Assembly: GCA_964343305.1 (NCBI GenBank) | Contig: CAYFJO010000088.1 | Span: forward strand, 1 to 30,823 | Direction: 5' to 3' | From: CAYFJO01 sp964343305 | GTDB lineage: Bacteria; Planctomycetota; Planctomycetia; Pirellulales; Pirellulaceae | Length of the DNA: 30,823 nucleotides | Part shown: piece by piece, positions 8,965-17,753 of the stretch | Layout: each line of letters starts with the position of its first letter | How positions within the stretch are numbered: the stretch's first letter is position 1 | Notes under the pieces: model-generated | The model's input: the letters and a program-made list of their open reading frames with translations, nothing else | The model's database searches: none | What the model was told of the DNA's origin: nothing | Made by a program: the position numbers and the translations under genes

Positions 8965-10134
8965 TTAAAAAAGTTCCGCGGGATCGCCAGCCAGTACTTT
9001 GCGCATCGCCAACGTCCCGGCGAGCAAACACATCGCGACCGTCAGAGCCAAAACGACGGCTACTCGCTCGATGTTGAAGGCCATTAACAATCCGGTTGCA
9101 TGCGAGACAAATCGAAACAACAGCCAACTCACGGCGAATCCTGGGATGAACGCCAGAATCGAGAGGTAAAGCGATTGCAAAACCACCAGACGGATGAAGA
9201 ACGCAGGTTGATAGCCCATCGCTTTGAGCGTGGCAAATTCGCTCATGTAATCTTCGTTCAACGAATAAATGACCTGGTAGCAAATGATCGCCCCAATCAG
9301 AAATCCCATAATCGTGCCGACGAGGAAGATGAATCCAACCGGTGTGCTCTTTTCCCAAAACTTGATCTCGCGATCGATGAACTCTTGCTTTGTCAACACC
9401 GTCACGTCCGCGGGCAGAAGGTTGTTGAGTGACCGTTTGACCTCTTGCGGATTCGCCCCCGGTTCAACGCGAACCACGCCAATGTCGACCCCCGTCAACG
9501 GTTCCGCTCCGCGTCCGCGATACCGAAAAAAACGTTCGAAGTTTTCGGCGCTCATGATGAGATTGCCATCATTGACGAAATCCGTTCCCATTTCGAAACT
9601 CCCCACGACGCGCAGGGCGCGACCGCTCAATTCGAAGCGTCTCGAAGGTGAATCGTTCGTCGGCATGCCGTATTGTTGTTTGCTCTTGCGATCGACCAGT
9701 GCCGAGTAGGGAATCTCCAGACGCCGGCCAGACCGCGTGATCCCGTCGAAGTCAAGCAGATCGTCTTGCAGATGAAAAGCTAACACGCGAATGGGGTAGC
9801 TTCCTTGGGTCTCCTCGCGCCAAAACCCAAAGTATGGCTCAATATACAATGGCGTGGCCGTCGCGACTCCCACGCAGGAACGCGCCATTTGTACGCGGCT
9901 GAAATCAAACGCCTGGCTCGTGGTCAGCGTGTAACGTGCCTGGCTGACGATCAGAATGTCGCCCTTGATGGCCCGCACAACACCGACCGTGCTATCGAAC
10001 AACGCGTTGCGAAAGCCGGTTTCCATGAACATCAACAACACGCCAAACCCGACGCCCATCAACGACACAATCAGCCGGCGAGGCCGGTGCGTGAGGTTGT
10101 TCCAGGCTAATGGTGTACGTTGAAACATGTTCAT
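8965..10134 (-). CDS. FtsX/DevC-like ABC permease, second of a pair
   Basis: 389 residues with the MacB/FtsX layout: one N-terminal transmembrane segment (RRLIVSLMGVGFGVLLMFME), a large periplasmic domain (about 40-265), then three transmembrane segments in the C-terminal third (VGFIFLVGTIMGFLIGAIIC; a segment near LQSLYLSILAFIPGFAVSWL; VALALTVAMCLLAGTLA-like end). A DevC-like stretch, YQVIYSLNEDYMSEFATLKAMGY, sits in the cytoplasmic loop that contacts the ATPase. Its ATG overlaps the stop of the upstream permease (TGATG at 10134-10136 on the minus strand), so the two are translationally coupled. It pairs with that permease, probably as a heterodimer. Confidence 0.9.
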   Translation of the reverse strand: MNMFQRTPLAWNNLTHRPRRLIVSLMGVGFGVLLMFMETGFRNALFDSTVGVVRAIKGDILIVSQARYTLTTSQAFDFSRVQMARSCVGVATATPLYIEPYFGFWREETQGSYPIRVLAFHLQDDLLDFDGITRSGRRLEIPYSALVDRKSKQQYGMPTNDSPSRRFELSGRALRVVGSFEMGTDFVNDGNLIMSAENFERFFRYRGRGAEPLTGVDIGVVRVEPGANPQEVKRSLNNLLPADVTVLTKQEFIDREIKFWEKSTPVGFIFLVGTIMGFLIGAIICYQVIYSLNEDYMSEFATLKAMGYQPAFFIRLVVLQSLYLSILAFIPGFAVSWLLFRFVSHATGLLMAFNIERVAVVLALTVAMCLLAGTLAMRKVLAGDPAELF

Positions 10135-11324
10135 CAGAATAAATCCGCGGGATCAGCCGACTGAACTTTCTGCAAGGCCGCCAAGCCTGACAAAGCACAC
10201 ATGACTAGAGTCAAAACGAGCACGAGCCCCAGGCGCGTGATCGGCATTTCGATCGGCAGGTAGGCGACGCTGGCGATGACGAGGTACAGCCCCCAGGAAA
10301 CGACTGCGCCGGGAAGGAACCCGAAGATCGCCAACAGGGCACTTTGTTGAAGCACGATGGTTGCGAGGTACGTGTTACTGTACCCCATGGCTTTCAAGGT
10401 GGCGTATTGTGCCATGAGATCGTCGATGTCGCTGGACAACACCTGATACACAATCGCAATGCCCACGATCAATGCCATGGCAACGCCTGTTTTGAAAATC
10501 GTGCCAATTGAAGTTCTATCGACCCAACGCCGGTGTTCGACGGCCAGGGCCTCATTGCGCGTGAGCACTTCGACGTCCGACTTTTTTTCCGTATCGCTGC
10601 TGCGGCGCAGTTCGGCGCGTAGTTGCTCCACCACTTTGCCGACGTTCGCGCCGGGGTTCAGTTTGATCAACCCGATGCTGACTTTGCCGTCATACAACCC
10701 GGGCAACATCCGTTTGAACGTTTCTTCACCCATCAGCACGGCTCCTTTGGACGCCATGCCAGTGCCCTGCCGATAAAGTCCGACCGGTTTCATTCTGAGG
10801 TCACCAATTTCGGGCTCGAAAGAACTTGCGTCCTCTCCTTGCGCGGACTGCCATCCCGCGACGAGCCCGAATTCATGCCGCGTCAGGCCGTCGATCAACA
10901 GCGTGTTGGGCTGAGCCAGCAGCGCCGCTTGCTCGCGAATCTCCGGGTCGTGAAAGACAACTTCACCGGGGTGAATCGCGAGGCACAAAATTGCTCGCGT
11001 TTGCCCGGTCGTCGGGTGACGATAGTTTTGTACCGACGAGTAAAACGGTCGCACGGACTGGACGTCTTCGACCATCGTCGCTTGCCGCAGTCGCTGCTGA
11101 GGAATCGTGCGCATGTCGATGAATTGAAGATACTCGGGCGAGCGAATGACGATGTCGAAATCCATTTCCTCGTAGTTCATCGTGGCCGTCTTGGCCACCG
11201 AGCCGAGAAAGCCGAGTTGCATGAACACGAGCAAGACGGAAAAGGCCACGCCCGAGATTGCGACAGCCGTCCGCGACTTGTTGTGCCAGAGATTAAGCCA
11301 GGCCAGAGGCGTCTTCATGGTCAT
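10134..11324 (-). CDS. FtsX/DevC-like ABC permease, first of a pair
   Basis: 396 residues, paralogous to the next gene and with the same topology: TM1 near TAVAISGVAFSVLLVFMQLG, a periplasmic domain, then three C-terminal transmembrane segments. The coupling loop YQVLSSDIDDLMAQYATLKA matches the second permease. An internal ATG at 11318 (MKTPLAW) is an alternative start. It follows the membrane-fusion gene after 63 bases containing a short palindrome (11333-11345). DevBCA-like systems export lipids, glycolipids or peptides across the envelope; the substrate here cannot be read from the sequence. Confidence 0.9.
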   Translation of the reverse strand: MTMKTPLAWLNLWHNKSRTAVAISGVAFSVLLVFMQLGFLGSVAKTATMNYEEMDFDIVIRSPEYLQFIDMRTIPQQRLRQATMVEDVQSVRPFYSSVQNYRHPTTGQTRAILCLAIHPGEVVFHDPEIREQAALLAQPNTLLIDGLTRHEFGLVAGWQSAQGEDASSFEPEIGDLRMKPVGLYRQGTGMASKGAVLMGEETFKRMLPGLYDGKVSIGLIKLNPGANVGKVVEQLRAELRRSSDTEKKSDVEVLTRNEALAVEHRRWVDRTSIGTIFKTGVAMALIVGIAIVYQVLSSDIDDLMAQYATLKAMGYSNTYLATIVLQQSALLAIFGFLPGAVVSWGLYLVIASVAYLPIEMPITRLGLVLVLTLVMCALSGLAALQKVQSADPADLF

Positions 11325-11330
11325 TCACAA

Positions 11331-11353
11331 GAGGATTGGCAATCCGTCCTACA
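11331..11353. repeat. Partial REP-like palindrome
   Basis: GGATT-GGC-AATCC followed by GTCCTACATC. It has the same layout as the second palindrome of the dnaK-clpB intergenic repeat (GGATT-CGC-AATCC followed by GTCCGACA). It probably belongs to the same repeat family and lies inside the export operon, between the fusion protein and the first permease. Confidence 0.5.
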
Positions 11354-11387
11354 TCTCGCACCTTTACAGGGGGTGACTCCACGCATC

Positions 11388-12257
11388 CTAGGAGCCCGCG
11401 GTTTCAATCTCTACTTCGACTTCCAGGTTGATCAGCTTCGCGGCTTCTTTGGCACTCTCTTTGTCCAGCTCAATTCTAACCTCGACAACGTGCCGGTCCG
11501 CCCGTGCCAGCGGATTGAACGTGTTGATTTGCGGCGCAGCGATGATTTTGCCAATCTCGATGACCTTGCCCTTCAAACCATTGGCATCGTAAGGATCATG
11601 AAAAGCACGGCTGGTGATCTTGGCCGTCTGGCCGACCTCAACGTGCTTGACGTGCATTTCGTACACTTCGGCGACCACAACCATGTGATCGAGATCGGCC
11701 ATCTGAGCAACCGGCTCTCGACCGATCATTTCGCCGACACGGACAAAGGTCCGCAGCACCGTTCCGGAAATCGGTGCCGCAATTCGCGTTCGATCCAATT
11801 GCAATTGTGCTTGCTGTACGGCCAGTTGTTGTTGTTCGATCTGTTGCGGGGAAATAAGATCCTTGGACAATCCCTTCAACCGCTCCAAATTGGCCTGTGC
11901 GATCCGCAGGTTTTCCGCGGCCAATTCTGATCCCTTAAGCGTGGCTAGTGCTTCGCCTTCTTCCGCGGTATTCTCGGATGACGCATTCGATTCCGAAGAC
12001 GTCTTCTGGGCCGTATCATCATCCGGCTCGTTCCACAGTGACGCAATCGTCTCTCCCGGAATCCCGCCGACATTGACGATCCCGCCCTTGGGTTCGATGC
12101 GGCCCAACGCAAAAACATCCTCTTTCCCGGAATCCGCAAATGGGTCCCGCGCCTCGCTGCCCCCCGCGTCCTCGCCTTGTTCATAGCCGAACCGATAGGA
12201 CACATATCCCACACCGACAATCACGGCCAGGCCGATTATTACGAAAATACGATTCAT
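11388..12257 (-). CDS. HlyD/DevB-family periplasmic membrane fusion protein
   Basis: 289 residues. One N-terminal transmembrane anchor (FVIIGLAVIVGVGYVSYRF), then an acidic Ser/Glu-rich linker. A coiled-coil hairpin follows (ENLRIAQANLERLKGL and QQIEQQQLAVQQAQLQLDRT), leading into the lipoyl/barrel-sandwich strand TRIAAPISGTVLRTFVRVGE, which is diagnostic of the family. A beta-barrel domain with VVVAEVYEMHVKHVEVGQTA completes it. The protein is short for the family: the first lipoyl half and the hairpin are compact. It is the first gene of the export operon and should link the inner-membrane permeases to an outer-membrane partner. No TolC-like gene is in the window. Confidence 0.9.
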   Translation of the reverse strand: MNRIFVIIGLAVIVGVGYVSYRFGYEQGEDAGGSEARDPFADSGKEDVFALGRIEPKGGIVNVGGIPGETIASLWNEPDDDTAQKTSSESNASSENTAEEGEALATLKGSELAAENLRIAQANLERLKGLSKDLISPQQIEQQQLAVQQAQLQLDRTRIAAPISGTVLRTFVRVGEMIGREPVAQMADLDHMVVVAEVYEMHVKHVEVGQTAKITSRAFHDPYDANGLKGKVIEIGKIIAAPQINTFNPLARADRHVVEVRIELDKESAKEAAKLINLEVEVEIETAGS

Positions 12258-12360
12258 AGTGCGAAGCTCAAAAGCAATACCAATCTAGCTGATTGGCAAG
12301 TATACGTTTGCCGTTGTTCTTTGCAGGACAAAACGCGATGAACTTTTGGCTTGATCACGA

Positions 12361-13521
12361 CTATTTGAGCCACTCCGGCCGCTCTCCGTCGCCCGTTTTT
12401 TCTCCCTCCAACAGCCAGGCCAAATTAAATCGAGCCACGGTCGAACCGCCTTTCGGTCCGCCTTCGAAGTGGAGGTAGATCCAACCTTCGCTGCTGGTTT
12501 TTGGCCGGCCGGCGTTGATGGATGAGTAGGCAAAACTGTCTGCGTAGACGAGCCGCTTGATAGGCCAGGTTTGGCCGCCGTCGAAGCTGGCCCAGACCGT
12601 GCCGTGGTTGCGGCCGCGCGGGCTGTCGCAATTGCTGTAGATCAGAATGTCGCGGCCTGCGACAGGCAACCGAACGAGCCCACCCATGCAACCGTAGTTC
12701 GTGTCTTGGGGACCGTCGGGAAGGACTTCGCAGAACGTCAAGTTTTTCCATGTCGCTCCGCCGTCGTCGCTGATGGCAGTCCAGCGGCGGCGCGGGTTTT
12801 CTCCTTCGGGTGCCCAATGGCGGCGCGAGTTGTAGTAGATCCGCCCGTCCGACAATTCGGCCACGGTCGCTTCGCCAGTGCCCAACGCGGGAAATGGATC
12901 GCTGGTTTGCCAGGTTTTGCCACCGTCGTCGCTGTACATGGCGTTGGTGTAATGTTGTGGCCAACGGGCACGCTCGTTCTTGCCGGCGTACCAGCGAGTG
13001 GGCCTCAGCAAACGGCCTTTGTGCTCGCCGTGACGCAGCGTGATGCCGTGCTCGTTCATGTGCATCGACGGCAAATTGCCTTTGCTATCTTTGTCGATGA
13101 TGGCGTCCAGCGGCTGCCACGTTTTGCCATGATCCGTGCTGCGAAAGACGTTGATCTCGGCCGGCGGATGATGCCGTTCCGAAAACGCGATCACGTCGCC
13201 AGTCTTTTCATGGACGGTCAATCCGCCGGCTTGAAAACCTGGCTTGGCGATTGTGACTTCTTCGCCCCACGTCTTTCCGCCATCTTCACTGCGACGAAGG
13301 CGGACGCTCGAACTGCCAAACGTTGCCAACACCGTACCGTCCACCGCGACCGCGACGTTGGGAAACCGTTCGCTGCGAAACACTTGTTGCATTTCGAATT
13401 TTGGCTGACCAAGAAACGCATCGATCTTGTCTTCGGCCGGAAGTCCCGCCGCAGTTGTCCACTGGCCATAAGAGGTTTCCACGAATAGAACTGTTGCAAA
13501 AATAGTGAGCCATCGAATCAT
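12361..13521 (-). CDS. Secreted BNR-repeat sialidase/exo-alpha-sialidase family protein
   Basis: 386 residues with a signal peptide (MIRWLTIFATVLFVETSYGQ). At least five Asp-boxes of the S-x-D-x-G-x-T-W type are visible: SEDGGKTWG, STDHGKTWQ, SDDGGKTWQ, SDDGGATWK and SFDGGQTWP. This is the signature of a six-bladed sialidase-fold propeller. An early RSERFPNVAVAVDGTVLATF region fits the first blade, which supplies an active-site Arg in true sialidases. Enzymes with this fold are often annotated as neuraminidases in planctomycetes, but the substrate is usually unknown. It lies downstream of the sulfatase on the same strand (242 nt apart), so both may serve breakdown of sulfated glycans. Confidence 0.88.
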   Translation of the reverse strand: MIRWLTIFATVLFVETSYGQWTTAAGLPAEDKIDAFLGQPKFEMQQVFRSERFPNVAVAVDGTVLATFGSSSVRLRRSEDGGKTWGEEVTIAKPGFQAGGLTVHEKTGDVIAFSERHHPPAEINVFRSTDHGKTWQPLDAIIDKDSKGNLPSMHMNEHGITLRHGEHKGRLLRPTRWYAGKNERARWPQHYTNAMYSDDGGKTWQTSDPFPALGTGEATVAELSDGRIYYNSRRHWAPEGENPRRRWTAISDDGGATWKNLTFCEVLPDGPQDTNYGCMGGLVRLPVAGRDILIYSNCDSPRGRNHGTVWASFDGGQTWPIKRLVYADSFAYSSINAGRPKTSSEGWIYLHFEGGPKGGSTVARFNLAWLLEGEKTGDGERPEWLK

Positions 13522-13763
13522 GGGGCCTTTCCTTGCGTGGGAATTTATCGAGCGAACCCCTGGTCATGTTTTCTGGATTCACGAAATCCGCGAAAGGTCC
13601 AAGATTCAAGTGACAGTGCCAGAGGTTCATGGGGCGGCGAAGAAATGATAAAGAATGCAGAAATGCAGGAAAGGTAGTCGTAGTGATAGTGAAACATTCC
13701 TGCTTTCATGCATTCCTTATCAATATCGACTGCCTAATCCAAACCACTGCGATGGCATGACGC

Positions 13764-15344
13764 TCACGGGGATTTCTTTTTCTTCTTTTTGGGAGGAGCC
13801 GAAGTCTTTGGCGGCATCAGGCCGTCGTCGGGTTGGTTCCACAGGCGGTACGGGTCGTCGAGCCGGCGCATTTCGGCGAGGAGTAATGCTTCCATCTCGG
13901 CCAGCTTGTCGGCGTGATTTGGGTCGGCGGCCAGGTTGACCTGTTTCTTTGATGCACGTTGGCCGGTGAGGGCCGCAACTTTGGGATCGGCGTGTTGCGT
14001 AAGAAACTCATGCGGGTTTTCGGCGAGATTGAAGAGTTGTGTTTCTCGGACTTCGCCGTCTAGCACATCGTACTTGATTAACTTCCAATCGCCCTTCTTT
14101 ACACATCGCATTCCCGGCTTTGTGCCGCCGCAATAAACTCCGTACAGAACTTCGCGAACGGTTTCCTGCTTGCCGTCCAGAACGGTTTTGAAGCTGATGC
14201 CTTCGTTGGACTTCGGTGTTTCGACGCCAGTAAGGTCGCAAAGCGTCGCCAAGGCGTCGAGCAAGTAGATGTTTCCTTGGACTCGCGTGCCAGCTTTGAT
14301 TCCAGGGCCTTTGATGATAAATGGCACACGCCAAGTGTGCTGGTACAAGTTCTGTTTGCCTTGCAGTCCGTGGCGGCCAATGGCCATGCCGTGGTCGGCC
14401 GTGTAAACAATGTAGGTATTTTCCAACTCGCCCATCGAATCGAGCTTCTTCAGCACGCGGCCGATCTGGATGTCGATATTTTCACTGCAAGCGAACTGAC
14501 GGCCGAGTTCGTTGCGGATCGTGCGCTCGTCGCGCCGTTCCCAAACGCCGCTGACGGAAACTTCGTCTCGCAGTCTCGGATGGCCGTGATGAAATGGATG
14601 AGTGGGAAGATAGTTCACCGGCAGCGCAGGTTGCTTCGGATTGGCCGGCGGCAACTCATTCTTGTTTTTGTGATTCACCGCACCGTACTTGGCCAGCAAT
14701 TCGGGCGTGCCGTCGCGCGTATCGTGCGGATGAGAAAAACCGAAGTAAATCAAAAACGGATCTTTGTCTTTCGCCGCTTCACGGTCATTCAAATAATTGA
14801 GCACCTGGTCACCATGCCACGCGCTACCTGTTTCGGCCGTACCACCTCGCTTAGTTGCATCGTGACGAACGGTAAACTGCGCATTAGCTGCCGCGTAGCT
14901 GTTGCCGTTCTTGCAGGTTCGCATCGTGTCGTAGCCCGCGCGGTTGAAGACGGCAGCCAATGTGTTCTCGGCCAAATCCGTTGGCACCAGTGACGGCTTC
15001 GTGGCGTTTGGATTCGATTTTCTGCCGCGCTTGTTCGGTAGATGCCAAACGGTTCGGCCACACATCACCATGTGCCGCGACGGTGTGCAAACTGCGCCCG
15101 ACCAAGAACCCATGTGATATGCTCCGTCGAAAACGATTCCTTGCGCGGCCAATTGATCGATGTTGGGCGTCTCCAGCTCTGACTTGTCGTTGTAGATCTT
15201 CAGATCCAGTGGCGACTGGTCATCAGCGATGATGAACAAGATGTTTGGCCGTGGCGCGGCCGATACAGCTTGTGGCCCAGCGACAAAGTAAAACGATACA
15301 ACTGCGGCAGCGAATCCGAATCTGAGGCTTAGGTTGTTCAGCAT
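13764..15344 (-). CDS. Secreted type I sulfatase (formylglycine-dependent)
   Basis: 526 residues from ATG 15344. The frame stays open upstream to 15587, but that part runs across the divergent promoter region and would precede a clear signal peptide (about residues 1-31, ending VSAAPRPN), so I choose the internal start. Sulfatase signature: NILFIIADDQ (34-43) gives the metal-binding Asp pair, and C-T-P-S-R at 86-90 is the site where Cys86 becomes formylglycine. Later motifs include YTADHGMAIGRHGLQGKQN and the GPGIKAGTR loop. The protein ends in a Lys-rich tail. It should hydrolyse sulfate esters in the periplasm or outside the cell. It is divergent from the radical SAM selenoprotein gene. Confidence 0.92.
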   Translation of the reverse strand: MLNNLSLRFGFAAAVVSFYFVAGPQAVSAAPRPNILFIIADDQSPLDLKIYNDKSELETPNIDQLAAQGIVFDGAYHMGSWSGAVCTPSRHMVMCGRTVWHLPNKRGRKSNPNATKPSLVPTDLAENTLAAVFNRAGYDTMRTCKNGNSYAAANAQFTVRHDATKRGGTAETGSAWHGDQVLNYLNDREAAKDKDPFLIYFGFSHPHDTRDGTPELLAKYGAVNHKNKNELPPANPKQPALPVNYLPTHPFHHGHPRLRDEVSVSGVWERRDERTIRNELGRQFACSENIDIQIGRVLKKLDSMGELENTYIVYTADHGMAIGRHGLQGKQNLYQHTWRVPFIIKGPGIKAGTRVQGNIYLLDALATLCDLTGVETPKSNEGISFKTVLDGKQETVREVLYGVYCGGTKPGMRCVKKGDWKLIKYDVLDGEVRETQLFNLAENPHEFLTQHADPKVAALTGQRASKKQVNLAADPNHADKLAEMEALLLAEMRRLDDPYRLWNQPDDGLMPPKTSAPPKKKKKKSP

Positions 15345-15420
15345 GGTCTTGAGTCTCGCATTTTCTGTATATTGTAGTTGTACAGGCATTTCATAAGCTA
15401 ATTCCAACTCCTTACGCTGT

Positions 15421-15472
15421 CGACCACTGGTTTGGACTTCCGAAGTTTCGGAAAACTTCGGAAGTCTGGTCG
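15421..15472. promoter_or_regulatory. Large hairpin/dyad in the sulfatase-radical SAM divergent region
   Basis: GACTTCCGAAGTTT (15435-15448) and AAACTTCGGAAGTC (15453-15466) are perfect 14-bp complements around CGGA. Outside them CGACCA (15421-15426) pairs with TGGTCG (15467-15472), leaving an eight-base bulge on one side. It sits between two divergent starts, 77 bp from the sulfatase ATG and 90 bp from the radical SAM ATG. It could be an operator or a terminator-like insulator. A TAGAAT at 15513-15518 is a possible -10 for the rightward gene. Confidence 0.55.
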
Positions 15473-15561
15473 AGAAAGTGCTGTAACACCACATCGTTAG
15501 TTGAAATTGCGTTAGAATATAAACAGCCCCAGCGGACATTGTATGGTCGAGGATTGAATTG

Positions 15562-16995
15562 ATGGAGTTACGGTCACCCGGATCCATTTTGCTGATTTCC
15601 TGCTATGAACTTGGCCACCAGCCAATGGGTGTGGCGTTGCCACTGGGGTTTCTGGAGCGGGCGGGATTCCAGCCGGATGCCCTGGATATCGCGGTGGAAG
15701 CGTTTGATTCCGACAAGGCGGCCCGTGCGTCGTTCGTCGGCATCTCCGTGCCCATGCATACGGCGTTGCGATTGGGAGTCCGAGTCGCGGAAGGCATTCG
15801 CGAGTTGAATCCAGATTGCCACATTTGTTTCTACGGTTTGTACGCAGCTTTGAACTCAGAATATCTGCTGGAGCACGGTGGCGATTCCTGTATCGGCGGA
15901 GAATGTGAAAAGCCGCTTGTCGCACTAGTCGAGTCGCTTGAGTCCGATTCGCCGGCGCAAGTCGAAGGAGTGATTCAACAAGGCAAACAGGCTTTGCCGG
16001 TGTTGGAAAAACTTTCGTTCCCCGCGCCGGCGAGGAAGGCTTTGCCGACACTCTGCCAATATGCACGATTGGAACACGAAGGCGAAACACGCATCGCCGG
16101 CCACGTCGAATCCAGCCGCGGATGTCTGCATCTGTGTACGCACTGTCCGATTCCTCCGGTCTACGGCGGCCGGTTCTTTATCTTGCCACAAGATATCATT
16201 TTGGAAGACATCCGCCGGCAGGTCGAAGCCGGCGCGACACACATCACGTTCGGCGATCCTGATTTCCTGAACGGGCCGAAGCACTCGTTGCGGGTTGTGC
16301 GGGCGATGCACGAAGAGTTTCCTTCGCTAACATTCGATTTCACGTCGAAGGTCGAGCATCTTCTGCAACGCGGCGAAGACCTGCCGGAGTTTGCCGAGGC
16401 CGGCTGTTTGTTCATCATCTCGGCGGTCGAGTCGTTGAGTGACCGCGTGTTGACGATCCTGGACAAGCGACACACGCGCGCGGAAGTTGTGGCCGCACTG
16501 GAATACGTGCGGACCGCCGGAATCGCGATGCGTCCCACTTGGGTCACGTTTACTCCCTGGACGCGGCTGAAAGATTTCATCGAAGTGTTGCAGTTCGTTG
16601 AGGAAAACGGCTTGATCGACCATATTGATCCCGTTCAGTTCTCGATCCGCTTGCTGGTGCCGCCCGGTTCGTGGTTGGCCGAGCACGAAGAGATGTTACC
16701 GCACCGCGGCACGCTGGACGAAGCGGCGTTTACCTATCGTTGGAAGCATCCCGATCCGCGCATGGACCAACTACAAAAGGACGTGGCGAAGTTGGTCGAA
16801 CAAGATGCACAGGCCAACGAAGATGCGGCGGCGACGTTCTTCCGCGTCAAGGAACTGGCTTGCGGACGTTCGCCGGTCGACGTCATCTGCTCGCTACCTC
16901 CGGATCGAAAACGTGCCCCCCGTATGACCGAATCGTGGTTTTGCTGAGCGGAACCAACCGAGGGTCAGTTAGACCCTTTAAGCAAGATTATGTAG
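15562..16995 (+). CDS. B12-binding-like radical SAM selenoprotein with C-terminal CUAEP tail
   Basis: An apparent stop TGA at 16945-16947 is better read as Sec462. The frame then continues AEPTEGQLDPLSKIM to a TAG at 16993-16995, giving 477 residues. The tail C461-U-A-E-P matches a radical SAM family I recall being named for a CUAEP/CCAEP tail in public annotation. A hairpin with loop AGTTA begins 13 nt after the UGA. N-terminal residues 1-120 resemble a cobalamin-binding Rossmann domain (SILLISCYELG, ARASFVGISVPMHTALRLG). The radical SAM cluster is C188-LHL-C192-TH-C195, followed by a TIM-barrel half (HITFGDPDFLNGP). Start: ATG 15562, with TTG 15559 adjacent. The substrate is unknown. First gene of the Sec cluster, with a 117-bp gap before the next. 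Confidence 0.88.
16961..16977 (+). promoter_or_regulatory. Candidate SECIS hairpin for radical SAM Sec462
   Basis: AGGGTC (16961-16966) pairs perfectly with GACCCT (16972-16977) around the five-base loop AGTTA. The loop starts 20 nt past the UGA and has G in its second position, as in bacterial SECIS apical loops. It lies inside the extended coding frame. Confidence 0.75.
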
Positions 16996-17019
16996 TCTCC
17001 CAATCGTTGCGTTTTGGCA

Positions 17020-17047
17020 TAGAATGTAGGTCATGCACTGCATGACC
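17020..17047 (+). promoter_or_regulatory. Candidate promoter -10 and 19-bp operator palindrome
   Basis: A perfect 19-bp dyad, GGTCATGCA-C-TGCATGACC (17029-17047), lies a few bases after a TAGAAT hexamer (17020-17025). It is about 65 bp before the start of the first Mer-like selenoprotein. No convincing -35 is visible. The position over or just past the start of transcription would suit a repressor binding as a dimer. Its regulator is not in the window. Confidence 0.6.
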
Positions 17048-17077
17048 AAGTTGTTTTGATGAAACAAACCACATTTC

Positions 17078-17094
17078 GTCACGCAAAGCGTGAC
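17078..17094 (+). promoter_or_regulatory. Leader hairpin upstream of secreted UU selenoprotein
   Basis: GTCACGC (17078-17084) and GCGTGAC (17088-17094) pair perfectly around AAA. The hairpin is in the putative 5' leader and ends six bases before the AAGGA ribosome-binding site (17101-17105) of the gene at 17113. It may stabilise the leader or be a second protein-binding dyad. Confidence 0.5.
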
Positions 17095-17112
17095 CTGCAC
17101 AAGGATCCCCAC

Positions 17113-17712
17113 ATGAGAACACGATTTGCTTTTGCAACCGTCGCATTGACACTGCTCGCCGGGGCATCGGTGAAGGCTCAGATCGTCAGTGGCGTGATGA
17201 CCGTGACTGGCGCGGAAATGCACTGATGAGCGGGTGTGGCGTGTGACGCCACTGCACGTCTGTATGACGTGGACGAAGATTCGGTTGTATTCAAAAAACT
17301 TCAAAAGACGACGAAGTACGATCAAGGCACGGTCACGTTTCGTGCCCGCGAAGGCAAGCTGATCGATCTGGACAAGTTGCACGAAAGCGTATGGGCGACT
17401 CGGTTGTCCGGCGGCACTCGCAGCGGACTGGTCAGCCTGGACGTTGCGGCGATCGGCCAATTGGTTGAGTCGGATGGAAAAGTAATGCTGAAGGTGTCCG
17501 GTTCCGACGCCCAATTTGCGATCGGTCAACATTCAGACAAAAAGCTGGCTTCGGTTTTCGACAAATTAAAAGGCTTGCCCAACGACAAGATTGTGAAACT
17601 AACGGGTCGCATCGACAACTACATGGGACGCTGGCCCAGCGTTTTGAAAAAGAAACCAGAGAAACCTCGACGACTTTTGGTATCGAGTTTCGAAATCGTA
17701 AAGGTTCAATAG
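17113..17712 (+). CDS. Secreted selenoprotein with vicinal Sec pair (U38-U39), putative metal binder
   Basis: ATG 17113 has AAGGA seven bases upstream. The frame encodes a signal peptide (MRTRFAFATVALTLLAGASVKA, about 1-22), then VTGAEMH-U38-U39-AGVACD from two consecutive TGA codons (17224-17229). It stays open to TAG 17710-17712, giving 199 residues. A conventional call would begin only after the UGAs and lose the signal peptide. The H-U-U-A-G-x-x-C arrangement resembles the HCC-x-x-C start of heavy-metal-associated domains in planctomycetes, as far as I recall; the rest (TVTFRAREGKLIDLDKLHES) is compatible but not decisive. A perfect 7-bp hairpin follows the UGA pair. Residues 100-199 are not recognised. 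Predicted periplasmic. Alternative view: an ancient pseudogene, made unlikely by the clean downstream frame. Confidence 0.82.
17236..17252 (+). promoter_or_regulatory. Candidate SECIS hairpin for U38/U39
   Basis: GTGGCGT (17236-17242) and ACGCCAC (17246-17252) form a perfect 7-bp stem with loop GTG, so G is the first loop base. The loop is 13 nt past the second UGA and 16 nt past the first. One hairpin would serve both codons. Confidence 0.75.
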
Positions 17713-17753
17713 TCCAAACGCAACGGAGCAGTCGTTAAACGAGTTCCGATCCA

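Noticed and set aside
10623..11930. Plus-strand 435-codon frame across the permease and fusion-protein genes
   Set aside because: Antisense shadow of two well-supported genes, with no recognisable domain.
15345..15587. N-terminal extension of the sulfatase to 15587
   Set aside because: It would overlap the divergent radical SAM start and the hairpin, and it places 81 odd residues before a good signal peptide.
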